Positions 1-11,965 of a stretch of DNA of 64,000 nucleotides are shown here, in pieces. The notes under the pieces are model-generated. The model was not told where the DNA came from and did no database searches. It saw only the letters and a list, made by a program, of their open reading frames with translations. Within the stretch, counting starts at the first letter, position 1. Each line of letters begins with the position of its first letter. The position numbers were made by a program, and so were the translations under genes. This DNA comes from Clonostachys chloroleuca (Eukaryota > Ascomycota > Sordariomycetes > Hypocreales > Bionectriaceae), in assembly GCA_037952775.1 (NCBI GenBank), contig JBANAY010000003.1:26536001-26600000 (forward strand), written 5' to 3'.

Positions 1-1619
1 GCAGCGAGGGCCGAGTTCTTCTTGTTCTGGCTGGTGTGGAGGAGGGCGAAGCGGAGGCCGACCTCTGTGACGGACACGAGGATGCTGAGGACGATGAGGA
101 CGATGACGATCCACGTGATTGCGCTCATCTTGGTGTGGTTGATGGAGTCGGAGAGGATCTCGGCCAGGTCGAGGAAGACGCGGCATCGCTCGTTGAGGAC
201 CTTGATCCGGGGGTCGATCTCGAGATACTCTCGGATGGCCTCGTACAGCGGGTGGAGAGTAGGCTCCGAGTCCCAGAAGAAATTGGGGACGTCGAGAATA
301 TTAGACGCTAGGCGAGGGAAGTGTGGTTAGCGTGGTGTTTACATACGTGGGAGACGTAAAAACGTACAGAGATTGATATCTACCCGGCTCTTGAATAGCC
401 TCCCCAGAATCTTAACGATTTCCGTCCTCGTCATGTTGAGCTCGCCTGTCAGAGCGAGGGTTTTGGGAACATGCTGGGCATCCAACATTGTCTCACTCAT
501 CCGCTCCTCGAAGAAGCACAGCTTCGTGCTCTGGGCGATGGCATGGCTGATGGTGAGCTTGATCATGTGGTCAGAGCGTGGCATGAGTGTGATCATGTCG
601 TTGAACACTCGCGGCCGTTTCACATCTGCGCTGTATTCAAAGTGAAACTCCTCGGTCTCATAGTCGTCCTGCTCGAGCGGTCGTGTCAGGAGACTGATAC
701 CGTCTTCGGCATCAGCAAAGGTCAGATCGGCGAGAATGTCCTTCTCTTGGTGCTCCGAAAAGTTCCAGAAGACTACGACACCGTATGAGAAGATGAACAT
801 CTCCGCGAGATTCTTGGTCTCAGGAGCTAGCCTATTGTAATGAGACATATGCTCGTCAGGGTGGAAGGGGTCTTCAGGGACATCCCGGTGGGATGAGTCG
901 CTGTGAGTTTGACGATGGGGACTTCCAGGGTTTGTATAGGCATCCTCGTCGAAGTAGCCCTCGTAATGGTCCCTCCGCTCGCTCCTCTCAATTTCAAAGT
1001 CCAAAACTGTTTTCCCAGTGCCTGGTGTTTTGAGGATAGGTCGGCTACGCACGCGATAGCCTTCGGTGCCATTCAACAGTGGTAGAGAGTAAATGGCATA
1101 GAGACAATCATCATATCTCTTTGTTTTAACATCGTGCTTCTTCCTCAGGAACTCGGCTGTAGAGGTCACCTTGAAGGCTTGCGCAGTACAGTACGCAGTC
1201 AGCCTGCTAACCTTTTCTGCTCTCTGCACTTTGGGCAGCCTCTCGGCGTAACTCTTCCCTCGTACTCCTCCCCTTAGTCGCAGAACATCCAGCTCTTCGT
1301 TGCTCAGTGGGCGATTCTCCTCACTCTGCAACCTCCGTGCCAGGACTGCTTCGCTCTCAACCTCTTCGTCCGCATCCTCCTTGTCGTCTGTCTCGGGGAG
1401 CAGTACAAGCTTCTCGCTAATCTTGGTCGTACGAGAGGGCATAGGCTGGCCTGTTCTGGTTTGAATGCTCGCGAGACCACCAGATGGGATGCGACGGCCT
1501 GCAATGGTGCCTCCGGGTGCTATTGGGCCCCTTTGAGGCGGCAACGGAGGTTGACGGGGCTGGCCTGAAGGTATTTGCGTGTTGAACTGAAGGACGTTGT
1601 CTACGGTCATGAACCGCAT
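1..1619 (-). CDS. RMD1: DUF155/RMD1-family membrane protein, 3' end beyond window
   Basis: Exons 368-1619 and 1-307, joined over a 60-bp intron with donor GTACGT and acceptor CCTAG. The join restores the family continuation ...INLSSNILDVPNFFW.... The protein has a proline/arginine-rich disordered N-terminus, then the DUF155 core (the segment VVVFWNFSEHQEKDIL is typical), and a C-terminal transmembrane helix followed by HTSQNKKNSALAA, which is still open at base 1. Yeast Rmd1/Rmd8 and human RMND1 share this core; RMND1 is mitochondrial and Rmd1 is linked to meiotic nuclear division, but the biochemical role is poorly defined. The start at 1619 (MRFMTVDN) is the first ATG. The frame stays open about 75 bp further upstream without an ATG, so a short 5' exon is possible. 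Whether this is the Rmd1 or Rmd8 orthologue cannot be decided here. Confidence 0.88.
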
Positions 1620-3361
1620 CGGATTTCGACCCTGCGCTGCTGCTGATGTGTCCTGTCTCTGGAGCGATTTTCGGGGGTTCTGTCTCTGTCTCGCGTCGGT
1701 TACCTGGTTTCAATTCATGTTAGCATTGGCCTGGATGCATCTGTATCTTGAACGACCACGTCCATACCAGAACCGAAGGGCGCTGCTTTGAAGACGACAT
1801 GACTATGGCTTTCTGGCGCAACCAAGCCCAAGGGCCCAGTCAAAGGAGTGTCGCTCAAAAAATATGTGTTCCAATTGAGGGGGCAATTTATCCGGGGCTG
1901 GTCCTGGGGCGCGCATGCAGGTATCACTCTTGATGCTTGCTTTCGAATTAATCAGGTATGGTCTTGGGATAATCAAGATCAATCGATCGAGGACGAGTGG
2001 CCGGGAGCTTGGACCAACTGCAGCCAATTACGCGGGCAGAGCTCCATGACCTCATTCATTCGCCGAGACCCACTGCCCAGAACTTCGATCCACTGGGAAT
2101 AGGCCCGTAAGTTGTTTACTTTTAGCGCCTCTTTGCACTGATAATTCTTCGCAATCTCGATAGTGGTAAACGAGACTGTTGGTAGAGGCTAAGTAGAATG
2201 TGCGAAAAGAGGACCTCAACTGACACACAAGAGAAGTCATTAGATATGAACGCACGCGGAGGGCTATGCCAACCTTATCAGGATAATTGGATGCCTACTT
2301 CCACCTGAGAATTAAAGTACAAGGAAATTTCTTGGCTGGTACAAGCTCTACTGCATTTGCTACATGCTATGCCCCTGAGAGGCTCACTCTGCACACTTGA
2401 AGCTCACGCAACTCCACCAGCATATTTTCAAATCAGCGATCAAGTATTTTCTACGATATCTAGAAATATTAATTTATCCCACAGAATATTCGAACAAAAT
2501 TAGATAAAACATATGTATTTATGGGCTGACATGACGGTGATGATCCATTGAGAATTGGAACTCATGCAAGAACCCAATCTTTGACTCCAGGGTAGGTAGC
2601 TTGGCTTGAGAGGGCAACCGGCGTTGATTTCGACACCATATCAAAACCACTCCTGTTGAAAACACGATGTCAAGCTAACAAAATAAACGTCATAGGATAG
2701 TGTGTTATTATACTTGCAAAATTAATAATAAGACAATGTGAAAAGAGGTCTGGTGTGCCATGTTTCATCGCAGTCGCTTGGGTAGCCCGGCTTCCGATGC
2801 TGGAGTGGGCCTTCGAGGACCACGAGCAGCCAACCAGAGGCGGGGCTAGGCGCAGGTTGCTATGTGGTTGTCCCGGATGATTTGTTTACTTCATGTGTCA
2901 CTCACCGCAGCATCCTATTGCCTGGCTGCTGGGCCCCGCTCGTCTTTTTTCAGGTTGGCATCAGGTGTGTATCGCGGCAGCGAACAGACCCGGTCTTCCA
3001 GCTCGTTCTCCCTTTTCTGCAACTTCCCGAGTCTGTTTGTTGTCTACACACCGGCACTTCGAGTCTGAGCTTCGGTCTGGTATCGCGAAGCCAGCTTTAC
3101 ACCTCTGGATTTGCAGCCTATGGTCCATCTTTATTTCGATTCTTCTCCCAAGCACATGTCTTAGACTCTCCTGCCCGACCCTCTTGCAAGCCATCAATTT
3201 CAACTGATTAATTATATCTTGCCGACATTCCAGCACTGCCAAGCACCTTTCACTGGCTGAAATGATGCACTGAACGCACGGGTCCCCAAAGAAACGAGAA
3301 TTCGGAGAAACAAACGTGAAGATCGAATCACAAGTCAAGGGGTCAGAAGCGACAGCCAAAA
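1620..3361. other. Intergenic region between RMD1 and IQGAP genes
   Basis: About 1.7 kb separating two divergently transcribed genes, so it should hold both promoters. The part from about 2400 to 2760 is AT-richer than its surroundings. From about 2860 the sequence becomes pyrimidine-rich, as expected for the IQGAP leader. Short open frames here have no recognisable protein character and I do not call a gene. Confidence 0.6.
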
Positions 3362-6300
3362 ATGTCGTTCCGGCCTAGCCTTCGTCATTCGCATACCGTT
3401 GATGTCACCTTCAACAACCCCAACAGCGCAATCGCCCGCCAGTCCTCAACTACTTCATCAGCCTCTTCCGGTTACTCCAACGCATCCGACAACAGCACCA
3501 GCACCTCGTATACCTCAGCCTCGAGCGGGTACGGGTCTTACGGTCATAAGCGCGGACGGAGCGATGTGCTCGCACGCGCCCGCACCTTCGAAGTCGGAGA
3601 GATGAACTCCAAAAAGCCCGAACCGGCCAATCTATACAGCTCTGCTCGCCAGTCGCTCCGTCCCCTGCCCCAAGCGCCCGCGGCGGCTCCAGCATCAATA
3701 CCGTCTGCCCCGAGCACGCCACCGCATAAGCAGCAGCGCCATGATCGTGGAAAAAGCGTCGATTTTGGCAAGCTGGCCATGTCACACAGTGATGGGCCTT
3801 CGTCGCCAAATTCGCCCTCTCGACACGGCAATGTGCGACCAAATTCTATGCTGCTATCCCGCTCCGACTCAATGAGCGTAAGGGCCGGTGCTGGGACCCA
3901 ATTGAGTCACCATCATAGCTCGAGCACTACACATATCGGCCGTCCAGACCTGGAAAAACTCGGCCGTTCAACGACTAGCCAACTGAGAACACTCTCCCGC
4001 CTTACCGAGTCCGAAGCCGTTGATGGCTTCAACGTAACTTCGCCGGCGCAGGAGGTCGTCGGTCTCCGCGGCCGGCGACGTTTGCAGCGGTCAGACAAGT
4101 CTAATGGTGGCCGTGGCCCAAAGCAAGGCAATTATGGCTGGGAAAGCAGCAAGTGGATAGACAAGCAACGTCAGTTTCTTCAAGCCTACGAATACCTTTG
4201 CCATATCGGTGAGGCCAAGGAATGGATTGAGGACGTCACACACAAGACACTTCCGCCCATTGTTGAACTCGAGGAGGCTCTACGAGACGGCGTCACCCTC
4301 GCACAGGTTGTTGAAGCCCTCAATCCCAATAAACATTTCAGGATATTCCATCATCCGCGCCTCCAGTACCGACACTCCGACAACATTGCGATTTTCTTTC
4401 GATACCTAGATGAAGTAGAGCTCCCCGACCTTTTTCGGTTCGAGCTCATCGATCTTTATGAGAAAAAGAATATCCCAAAAGTAATTTATTGTATACATGC
4501 ACTGAGTTGGCTGCTATTCCGACTCGGTATCGTCGATTTCCGAATAGGAAATCTGGTTGGACAGCTGGAATTCGAACATCATGAGCTGGAGGAAATGCAG
4601 AAAGGCCTTGATAAGTTGGGCATTAACATGCCGACCTTCGGCGATATGGGTGCAGATTTTGGCGTGCCAGAGCCAGAACCTGAACCGCAAGAGACGGAAG
4701 AGGAAAGAATTGACCGGGAGCTGGCCGAAAATGAGGCCTCTATAGCTGATTTCCAGGCGCAAGTCCGAGGAGCAATGACACGACTGAAACTCGGCGAGAC
4801 TATGCAGCAGCTCTGGGACCAGGAAGAGTTCCTAATTGACCTCCAATCGCGCATTCGAGGTGACTTTACTCGCCAGATCATGGGTTACCGACTTCAGATG
4901 AGGCGATTTGCCACCCAACTGCAGAGTGCTTCCCGCGGATTTCTTCTGAGACGGCGGTTAGAGAATTCTGATAGATTCTGGAAGGCTGTCGAGCCAGCTA
5001 TTCTAGAGCTCCAAAGCATGATCAGGGCGAAGAAAGCTCGTTACGAGGCACGGGAGGCACGATCTACTCTGGCTACCTGCGGAGGGCCAATAAGAGAGAT
5101 CCAGGCAGTCTCCAGGGGGTTCTTGTTCCGCAAAAAGCTCGTCGCTCAACATCAAGAAACCAAGAAGAGCTCTGGCGAGGTACAGAGACTGCAGGCAGCT
5201 GCCAGGGGGTTCTTGTGCCGCAGAAAGCTCGTCGCTCAACATCAAGAAGTCAAGAAGAGCTCTGGTGAGGTACAAAGACTGCAGGCAGCTGTCAGGGGGT
5301 TCTTGTTCCGCAAAAAGCTCGTCGCTCAACATAAAGAAACCAAGAAGAGTTCTGGTGAGGTAAAAAGTCTGCAGGCAGCCGTCAGGGGAATGCTTGTTCG
5401 AGAAAGCCTTAACCAAGATCGTCAACTACTGCATGCTGAATCACCATCGATTGTTAGCCTCCAAGCTGCACTCCGGGCACAGCAACTGAGACAACGAATT
5501 GAGATCCAAAATGAGCATCTTCAAACTGCAGCCCCTATGTTCACTAAGATCCAGGCCTTTGCACGCGGCCTTGCGTCTCGGGCTGAGACAAAGGCTTTGC
5601 GTAAAGCGTTGAAGAAGCACCAGGCCGAGGTCACCCAACTCCAGGCCATCGTTAGAGCGGGAGTTGTACGGAAAAACGTAAAAGCAGATCTTGATGCTTT
5701 GGAGGAGAACTCGGAAGAAATTGTTTCGCTTCAGTCTATGATCCGGGGTCTGTTCGTTCGGGAGCAGATTCTTGCAGACAGAGCCGAGCTCGATAGTCAC
5801 GTCTCCAAGACGGTCGGCTTACAAGCCGGTATCCGTGGCTGCTTGTACAGACGTCAGCATTCCGCTTTGCTTGAGGAACTGGATTCTCACTATGATAAGA
5901 TCGCAGCATTCCAGGCCATCCTGAGAGGTATCATGGAACGGGGAAGAGTTGGTGATTTGATTGCAGAGTTAGAGGAAGAGGAGGGATCAATCGTTGAGGC
6001 CCAATCTGCTATCAAGGGCTTCCTCGTTCGAGCCCGGTTTGAAGAAAAGCGACGATTCTTCAACGAGAACATGCAAAAGGTGGTCAAGATTCAGAGTTTT
6101 GTCCGTGCCAAGGTCCAGGGAGAGGCTTACAAGAGTCTTACCACGGGGAAGAACCCCCGGTCGGCGCTGTCAAGAACTTTGTTCACCTTTTGAACGATAG
6201 CGATTTTGATTTCAACGAAGAGATCGAATTCGAGCGCATGCGTAAGACGGTCGTTCAGCAAGTTCGCCAGAACGAAATGCTGGAGCAATACATCGACCAA

Positions 6301-8606
6301 CTCGATATCAAGATCGCGCTACTGGTCAAGAACAAGATTACTCTCGACGAAGTAGTACGGCACCAACATAACTTCGGAGGCCACACCATGGGTCTGCTGG
6401 CCAACTCATCCATGTCCTCTGGCAACCAGTTCGATCTGAAGGCGCTCAATAAGGGTTCAAGAAAGAAGCTTGAGTCGTATCAGCAGTTGTTCTTCAATCT
6501 CCAAACACAGCCACAATACCTCGCTCGTCTCTTCCGTCATATTCGCGAGCAAGGAACGTCCGAGAAGGAGAGCAAGAGGATAGAGCTGCTCATCATGAGT
6601 CTTTTTGGATACGCCCAAAAGCGCCGGGAAGAATATTATCTCCTGAAATTGGTTGCTAGGTCAATCAAGGAAGATATCGAGGGGTGTAAGACATTCCAAG
6701 AATATCTCCGTGGAAACTTTTTCTGGACAAAGCTGCTCGGCAACTACACCCGATCCCCTCGCGACCGCAAGTATTTGAGGGATCTCTTGGGACCTTTGAT
6801 TCGGGACAACATTGTGGATGATCCTGCTCTGGACCTTGAGAGCGACCCAATGCAGATTTACCGGTCTGCGATCAACAACGAAGAGCTTCGAACAGGTATG
6901 CCAGACCCTCGCCCACTCGAAGTTCCTCGGGAAGTGGCCATCAGGGACCCAGAGACCCGAAGACTTTTCATCGATCATCTTCGCGACCTCCGGGAGATTT
7001 GCGACCAGTTCTTCTTGGCATTGGAGGATCTTTTGCACAAGATGCCATATGGCCTGCGCTTCCTTGGAAGCCAGATGTTCCAGTCATTGAGACAACACTT
7101 CAAGAGGGAGCCCCCGAGGTAATACTGCAGCTTGTCGCCAACTGGGTGTGGAAATCTTACCTCCAGCCTGCTTTGATATATCCCGAAAACGTGGGTGTAA
7201 TTGAAAAGGGACTGAGCCCTCTTCAGAAGAGAAACTTGAGCGAAGTAGGCAAGGTTGTCGGGCAGATTGCATCTGGTCGCGTTTTCGGAGGCGAGAACAT
7301 CTATCTCCAGCCCCTCAACGCTTTCGTTTCGGAGTCTATTGAGAGGCTGGCTCAAATCACGGGAGAGTTGATCTCCGTCCAGGATGCCGAGAGCACTTTC
7401 GATATTGACGAGTTCAACGACCTCTACGCCAAAAATAAGCCTACCTTGTACATCAAGATGACGGATGTTTTTGCCATCCACAACCTCGTCGCTGCTGAGC
7501 TCAACTACATGTGCCCGAGCCGCGACGACGTTCTGCGCGAGATCATGCACGATTTGGGCAATGCTAAGAACAACGAGAGCGAGATGAATGCGGTTGGCTC
7601 CTCCGAGATCCACATGTTCCTGACGCCAAAGCTCCACGACATTAATGACCCGGAGGCTGAGGTGAAGGCGCTGTTCATGGAGACGAAACGTTGTGTCTTG
7701 TATATTATACGCGTACAAACGGGTGCGAATCTCCTGGAGATCCTGGTGAAGCCGATCACGGACGAGGACGAAATCAAGTGGCAGCAGATCCTCCGAGACG
7801 ACTTCATGAACGATAACAAAACTCGTGGAGCGTACTCGGATGCCAACATGGTGGACGTTACGCGAATGTCGTACCACGAGCTCAAGCGCACAGCGCTGGA
7901 GAACGTGATGCGCCTGGAGAAGTGGGGACGCATATCGAAGCACAACTACTACCAGGACGTGCTCAATGCGATTGCTGTCGACATCCGCAGCAAGAGCCGG
8001 AGGAGAGTACAGAGACAGCGAGAGTTGGATGGTGTTCGGATGACCCTGTCCAACTTGCACGACAAGGCCAAGTACCTGGAGCAGCAGAGGAAGAGCTACG
8101 ACGACTACATTGAACAGGCGATGGCGACACTCCAGAACAAGAAGGGGTAAGTTGACTACAATCTACATTATGCTACCAGAGATGAGATGTAACGGAATGC
8201 TGACATTATTTCACTCAACAGCAAGAAGAGATTCCTCCTGCCGTTCACGAAGCAGTACAACCACCAGCGCGAGCTCGAGCGCAGCGGCCGGGTGCCCAAA
8301 TTCGGCAGCTACAAGTACAGCGCCCGAGCTCTCCTGGAGAAGGGCGTGCTCGTCTCATGGAGCGGCATGGCCGACTGGGAAAAGATCAACCTGACCATCT
8401 CGTGCGACGAGGTGGGCGTCTTCGCCATTGAGGGATCAAAGGGCCACATCCAGATCCCGGGAGCGAGTGCGCTTGTGCCGATCGAGGATCTGCTGCAGGC
8501 CCAGTTCGAAGCCCACCAGTTTATGAACTTGTTCGAGGGCAACCTCCGGCTCAACGTCAACCTGTTGCTGCACCTGCTGTACAAGAAGTTCTACCGAACA
8601 CAGTAA
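3362..8606 (+). CDS. IQG1: IQGAP / RasGAP-like cytokinesis scaffold (two single-base frame breaks)
   Basis: Orthologue of yeast Iqg1, fission yeast Rng2 and Aspergillus SepG, the scaffold that links actin, calmodulin/myosin light chains and septins at the contractile ring. Order of parts: serine-rich disordered N-terminus (1-250), calponin-homology actin-binding domain (about 258-385), a long array of IQ motifs (about 458-930), RasGAP-related domain (about 1010-1320) and the RasGAP C-terminal domain (about 1480-1620). One intron, 8147-8221. The frame breaks twice, at C5 runs 6154-6158 and 7111-7115. Adding one C at each restores the conserved reading ...KNPPVGAVKNF... and ...HFKREPPEVILQL..., and the gene then closes at 5172 nt (1723 residues). 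No intron fits either site. I take both as sequence errors until checked. Three IQ units are near-identical 90-bp repeats. Confidence 0.95.
5101..5390 (+). repeat. Coding tandem repeat, 90-bp period, inside the IQ region
   Basis: Three nearly identical 90-bp units. The marker gtcgctcaac recurs at 5141, 5231 and 5321, and agggggttcttg recurs at 5114, 5204 and 5294. Each unit encodes 30 residues carrying one IQ-like motif (RGFLFRKKLVAQH). The flanking IQ units are diverged, so these copies arose by a recent in-frame duplication. The repeat keeps the frame and could vary in copy number between strains. Confidence 0.9.
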
Positions 8607-9218
8607 ATCTGGGCACGCACAACTGTACTGTTCTATCTAATCGGAGTGCTGGGGGTGGAGATGAGCCGGCCTCTCACCAGGAGTAGGGACGCCCAAGCCA
8701 ACTGGAATTTTGACTTATGGAAGCGACAATTGATTTTCTGCACTGATTGATTGACTATTTGGGGAGTGAAACGGAAGGGAAAGGGAAACGCAAGGCAAGG
8801 GCAACGAAACGAAACGAAAGGGACCATGGGTTTTTTGCACAAGACCGGAGTTGTAACATTCGGGTGTTGTGATGTTGTAGATAAGGTAGCATGATAATGG
8901 GGGTTAGGGGGGCCGGGTTCGTTCTTCTTTATTAGTGAGGCTTTACATATTCAAGATACCATACTCGCCATTACAACAGATTACACAAAAGCACAACAGG
9001 CAGCACCGTTTTTTTTTCTTATCCCGGGACGGGCCCCGACTCGAGCGAGGTCGCTGGCGTGACTGACTATTGGGCAGCGGCGGGTGGGACTGCTTGCAAG
9101 CGGTACTCTCTAAGATTGCTTTTTCCTGCTTATCGGTTCCAAGCGACGCTAGCGAGGAGCTCACGCGACCAGCCCATGACGCTTGGGAGCATAGGATGAA
9201 TAGCGAGGCTTGGGCCGA

Positions 9219-9232
9219 GGGGGGGGGGGGGG
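9219..9232. repeat. G14 homopolymer tract
   Basis: Fourteen consecutive G bases in non-coding DNA. Length is unreliable given the homopolymer problems seen elsewhere in this window. Confidence 0.85.
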
Positions 9233-10623
9233 AAGCACAAGTGCCGAGCGAGACGAAGGAAGGAAGGTGGACTACGTTGCCGTTAGGTTGTTCTCTTCCT
9301 GGCGATAAGAGCTGGACAACCCGGGGCTAAGCGAGGAGGTGAGGAGGTGATGCTGGCTATTTTCCTTTTCACCGGGGGTTACGGGCGAATAGGGTGTTGG
9401 CGGCTGGGCAGTGGGAGTCGGTGCCGGCGGTGGCTTTTTTCCTTCCTGCATTGAAGCCATGCACGATAACACGACTGACTGTCTGGGAGGGAGGACGGGC
9501 GGGCGTGGAGGAGGAAGCGTCCTGTCTGTCCACTGAGGGAGATGACGGAGGTGGGAGGAGGGCGGGAAGGGGCACTAATTGGGCTACTGCATGCAACCTA
9601 AGGAAGAAGAGAAACAGACATGTCGTGTCTCCCCACAGATGCGAGCTTTGGTGCCTCGTTCCTCGTTGTGGTTGTGGGTGTGGGCGTGTTTGTATGACCG
9701 GGGTTGCAGGACGGACCAGCACCAGGGCTTGGTGTGGAAATTTGTGGAAACGGCAATCCATCCAGACCCAGACCCAGACACGGAACGCGCGCAACACGCT
9801 GTGGAGGAGGAGGAAAAGAAAAAGCTGGGACCGGGGAGCTTAGTGAGAGGATTGATCCGTCAGAACGGAGAGTGAGCGTGTCAGGGAGGCGATGGTGTCA
9901 TCTTAGACTTTGATGTCGACATGGGAAAATCGCAGAAATCACAACATAAAAAGAGGGTACACTGACGCGGATGGGCAGACTTATACAGTGTTTTGGCCAG
10001 TCCGTCGGCCACGGGCAAGACTGTGGGAAATGGAGGACGCGTGGGACGGTGTAGCTGTGGTGCTGGTCTCGCACACACACTCGAATCGAGGCCGGCCGGA
10101 GGTGGGATTGGATTGGATTCTCATGGCTGGCCTCCTCTCGTAACGCTACAGACCCGGTGTCAATCAGTCCAAGCCTGGGACTGGATTAACAACACCCCTC
10201 TCTCCACCGACCCCGCCCCCTCTTCCGTTGTGCTGCACGTATTGTTTTCGTCTCTTTGTTGGAGGAGACAAAGACCTGGCAGACGGCGGACAGCCCGTGG
10301 CCCAAGGCGTCGGAGAATTGATGATGGCATTCTGCCTTCGATCCATAGTTCTGGAAGACGGCGGGTGGATGCGCCCAGAGTAGGCACGGGTCCAGTCTGC
10401 AACACATGCCACTATCTCCATCCCATACGTTGCCTTGGATGTTGGTGTTGCGGTCGAGGAGTGCAGACCGGTGCTCGTTGCTGCCCGCCGTCGGCCAAGT
10501 GTCCGGTGCTGCCGCCTCCCTCGACTTGACCCATGGCGAGGAGGCAAAGTTGTGTCTGGTCTCTGGGCGCGTGCGCGTGTGTCCACATGATGAATTGTTG
10601 GCGTTGAGCTCGAACGATGCAGC

Positions 10624-10665
10624 ATCTATACGGTGCGGATTGGGGTCGAGATGCACCGTATAGAT
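10624..10665. repeat. Perfect 13-bp inverted repeat (hairpin)
   Basis: The arm atctatacggtgc (10624-10636) is exactly complementary to gcaccgtatagat (10653-10665), with a 16-nt spacer. It lies about 1.3 kb upstream of the choline sulfatase start. It could be a dimeric-regulator site, a structured RNA element or a transposon scar; nothing around it decides. Confidence 0.8.
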
Positions 10666-11965
10666 CGATCTGGCCGTTGCTGGAATGATGATTGCCAATT
10701 GCTGAGGGCCAAGACCCCTGCAGATTAGCCTCTGCTTCCCCGCCGCCCAGCCTGTGTGCTTTCAGCAAGGTGCGCAGGGGGTCTCAGCCAACCGCAGCCT
10801 TGACAGCACCCAATCGGGTAGTTTCTCAGGGTCTCTGGTGTCTGTGTAGCGCTATTCCACTCACCGCCTACCCTTAGGTCTGGCCTGGCCTTGTAAGTCT
10901 GATAGCAATCGATAAGCCAGTCCCAGTAAAAAGACCAGCAGAGAAATCAATGGATTCTTTTGCGAGATAGGAGATGGGAGAGATGGGTTGGGTGAGCAGC
11001 GGCAGTGATATCATGTTTGAGCCAGAGCCAGCGCCAGAGAAGAGAAACACTCATGGCAGAGACGCACGTGCAACTCGGAATGCCAGTGTAATCCTCCGGT
11101 CCTCATTCGACAAATACTGTGCTTACTGTACAGCCCCATGTCTCCGTCGCAAAAGTTTCGACGTCGACACCACTGATAGTGTGTAAAGTCTGTGTGCGTC
11201 TCATTATTATGCCATTTGGCGCCCCGACACCCGTATGAGCCGTTGATGGTCCCAGAAAACCCGATTGACCACTTTCCATCACCCCAAGCCGGTCTCGGAT
11301 TCCTGCCAATTTGCCTTGTTCGGAAGGCCTTTGGCTAGCGTGTGATTGATTAGCCTGGTTGCCTGTTTTTTTCCTCGTCTTCTCCTCGCTTCTCTTGATG
11401 CCGTCGTCCCAGAAGACACAACACACACCCACGCCTTGGCCTCGACAACATAGTTTCGCAAGTCTCATCCGTAGTTTCAGCATCATGCCAGCATTCCACC
11501 CTGACAGACTGACGTACCACGCATTTCGAATATACCAATGACTGACGACCTCACACCTCCCACCTCCTTGTCCCCATTGTGTGTCTTCACCCAGCTTTGC
11601 TCAAGCCACCCCTCGTGACCGCCCAAACCGCCATCCACTATCCCTGAACATCCCGTCCATCCATCTAGCCAATCCATACTTGGCCGAAGGAACGTATCCT
11701 CACCCCCTGCGTAATTTCACAGCCGGTATCTAGGAGCCGCCACCGGAACCCTACTAATACCTTGGCTCCCGCCTCTAACCCAACGACTAACCACTATTTG
11801 TACCCTGCCTTTCCTCCTCATCTCCCTCCGCCTCTTCTGCTCCCTTCTTCCCCAACTCTAATCCTTCCTCTCGCCTCCAGGCTAGCCTAGTCTCTTAAAG
11901 ACGACTGCCGGTCTCTTGTCCGCAACAGAAGCAACAACACCACTCCACTCCAATATATTCCCACC

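Larger units (their letters stand above)
8607..11965. other. Long gene-free stretch upstream of the choline sulfatase gene
   Basis: Nearly 3.4 kb without a gene I can support. It holds the 3' flank of IQGAP, purine-rich low-complexity DNA (8750-8820), an uninterrupted G14 tract at 9219-9232, a perfect 13-bp inverted repeat at 10624-10665, and a CT-rich promoter/leader from about 11550 up to the sulfatase start. The overlapping open frames around 9400-10800 occur on both strands, are low-complexity, and look non-coding. Confidence 0.55.

Noticed and set aside
6154..7115. Reading the IQGAP region as three separate genes or as a programmed frameshift gene
   Set aside because: The three pieces are consecutive parts of one conserved protein. 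There is no slippery heptamer or pseudoknot that I can see, and the same defect recurs in unrelated genes.
9394..10625. Several overlapping open frames of 100-180 codons on both strands
   Set aside because: They overlap each other in low-complexity GC-rich DNA, are rich in Arg/Pro/Ser/Gly in every frame, and contain no recognisable domain.
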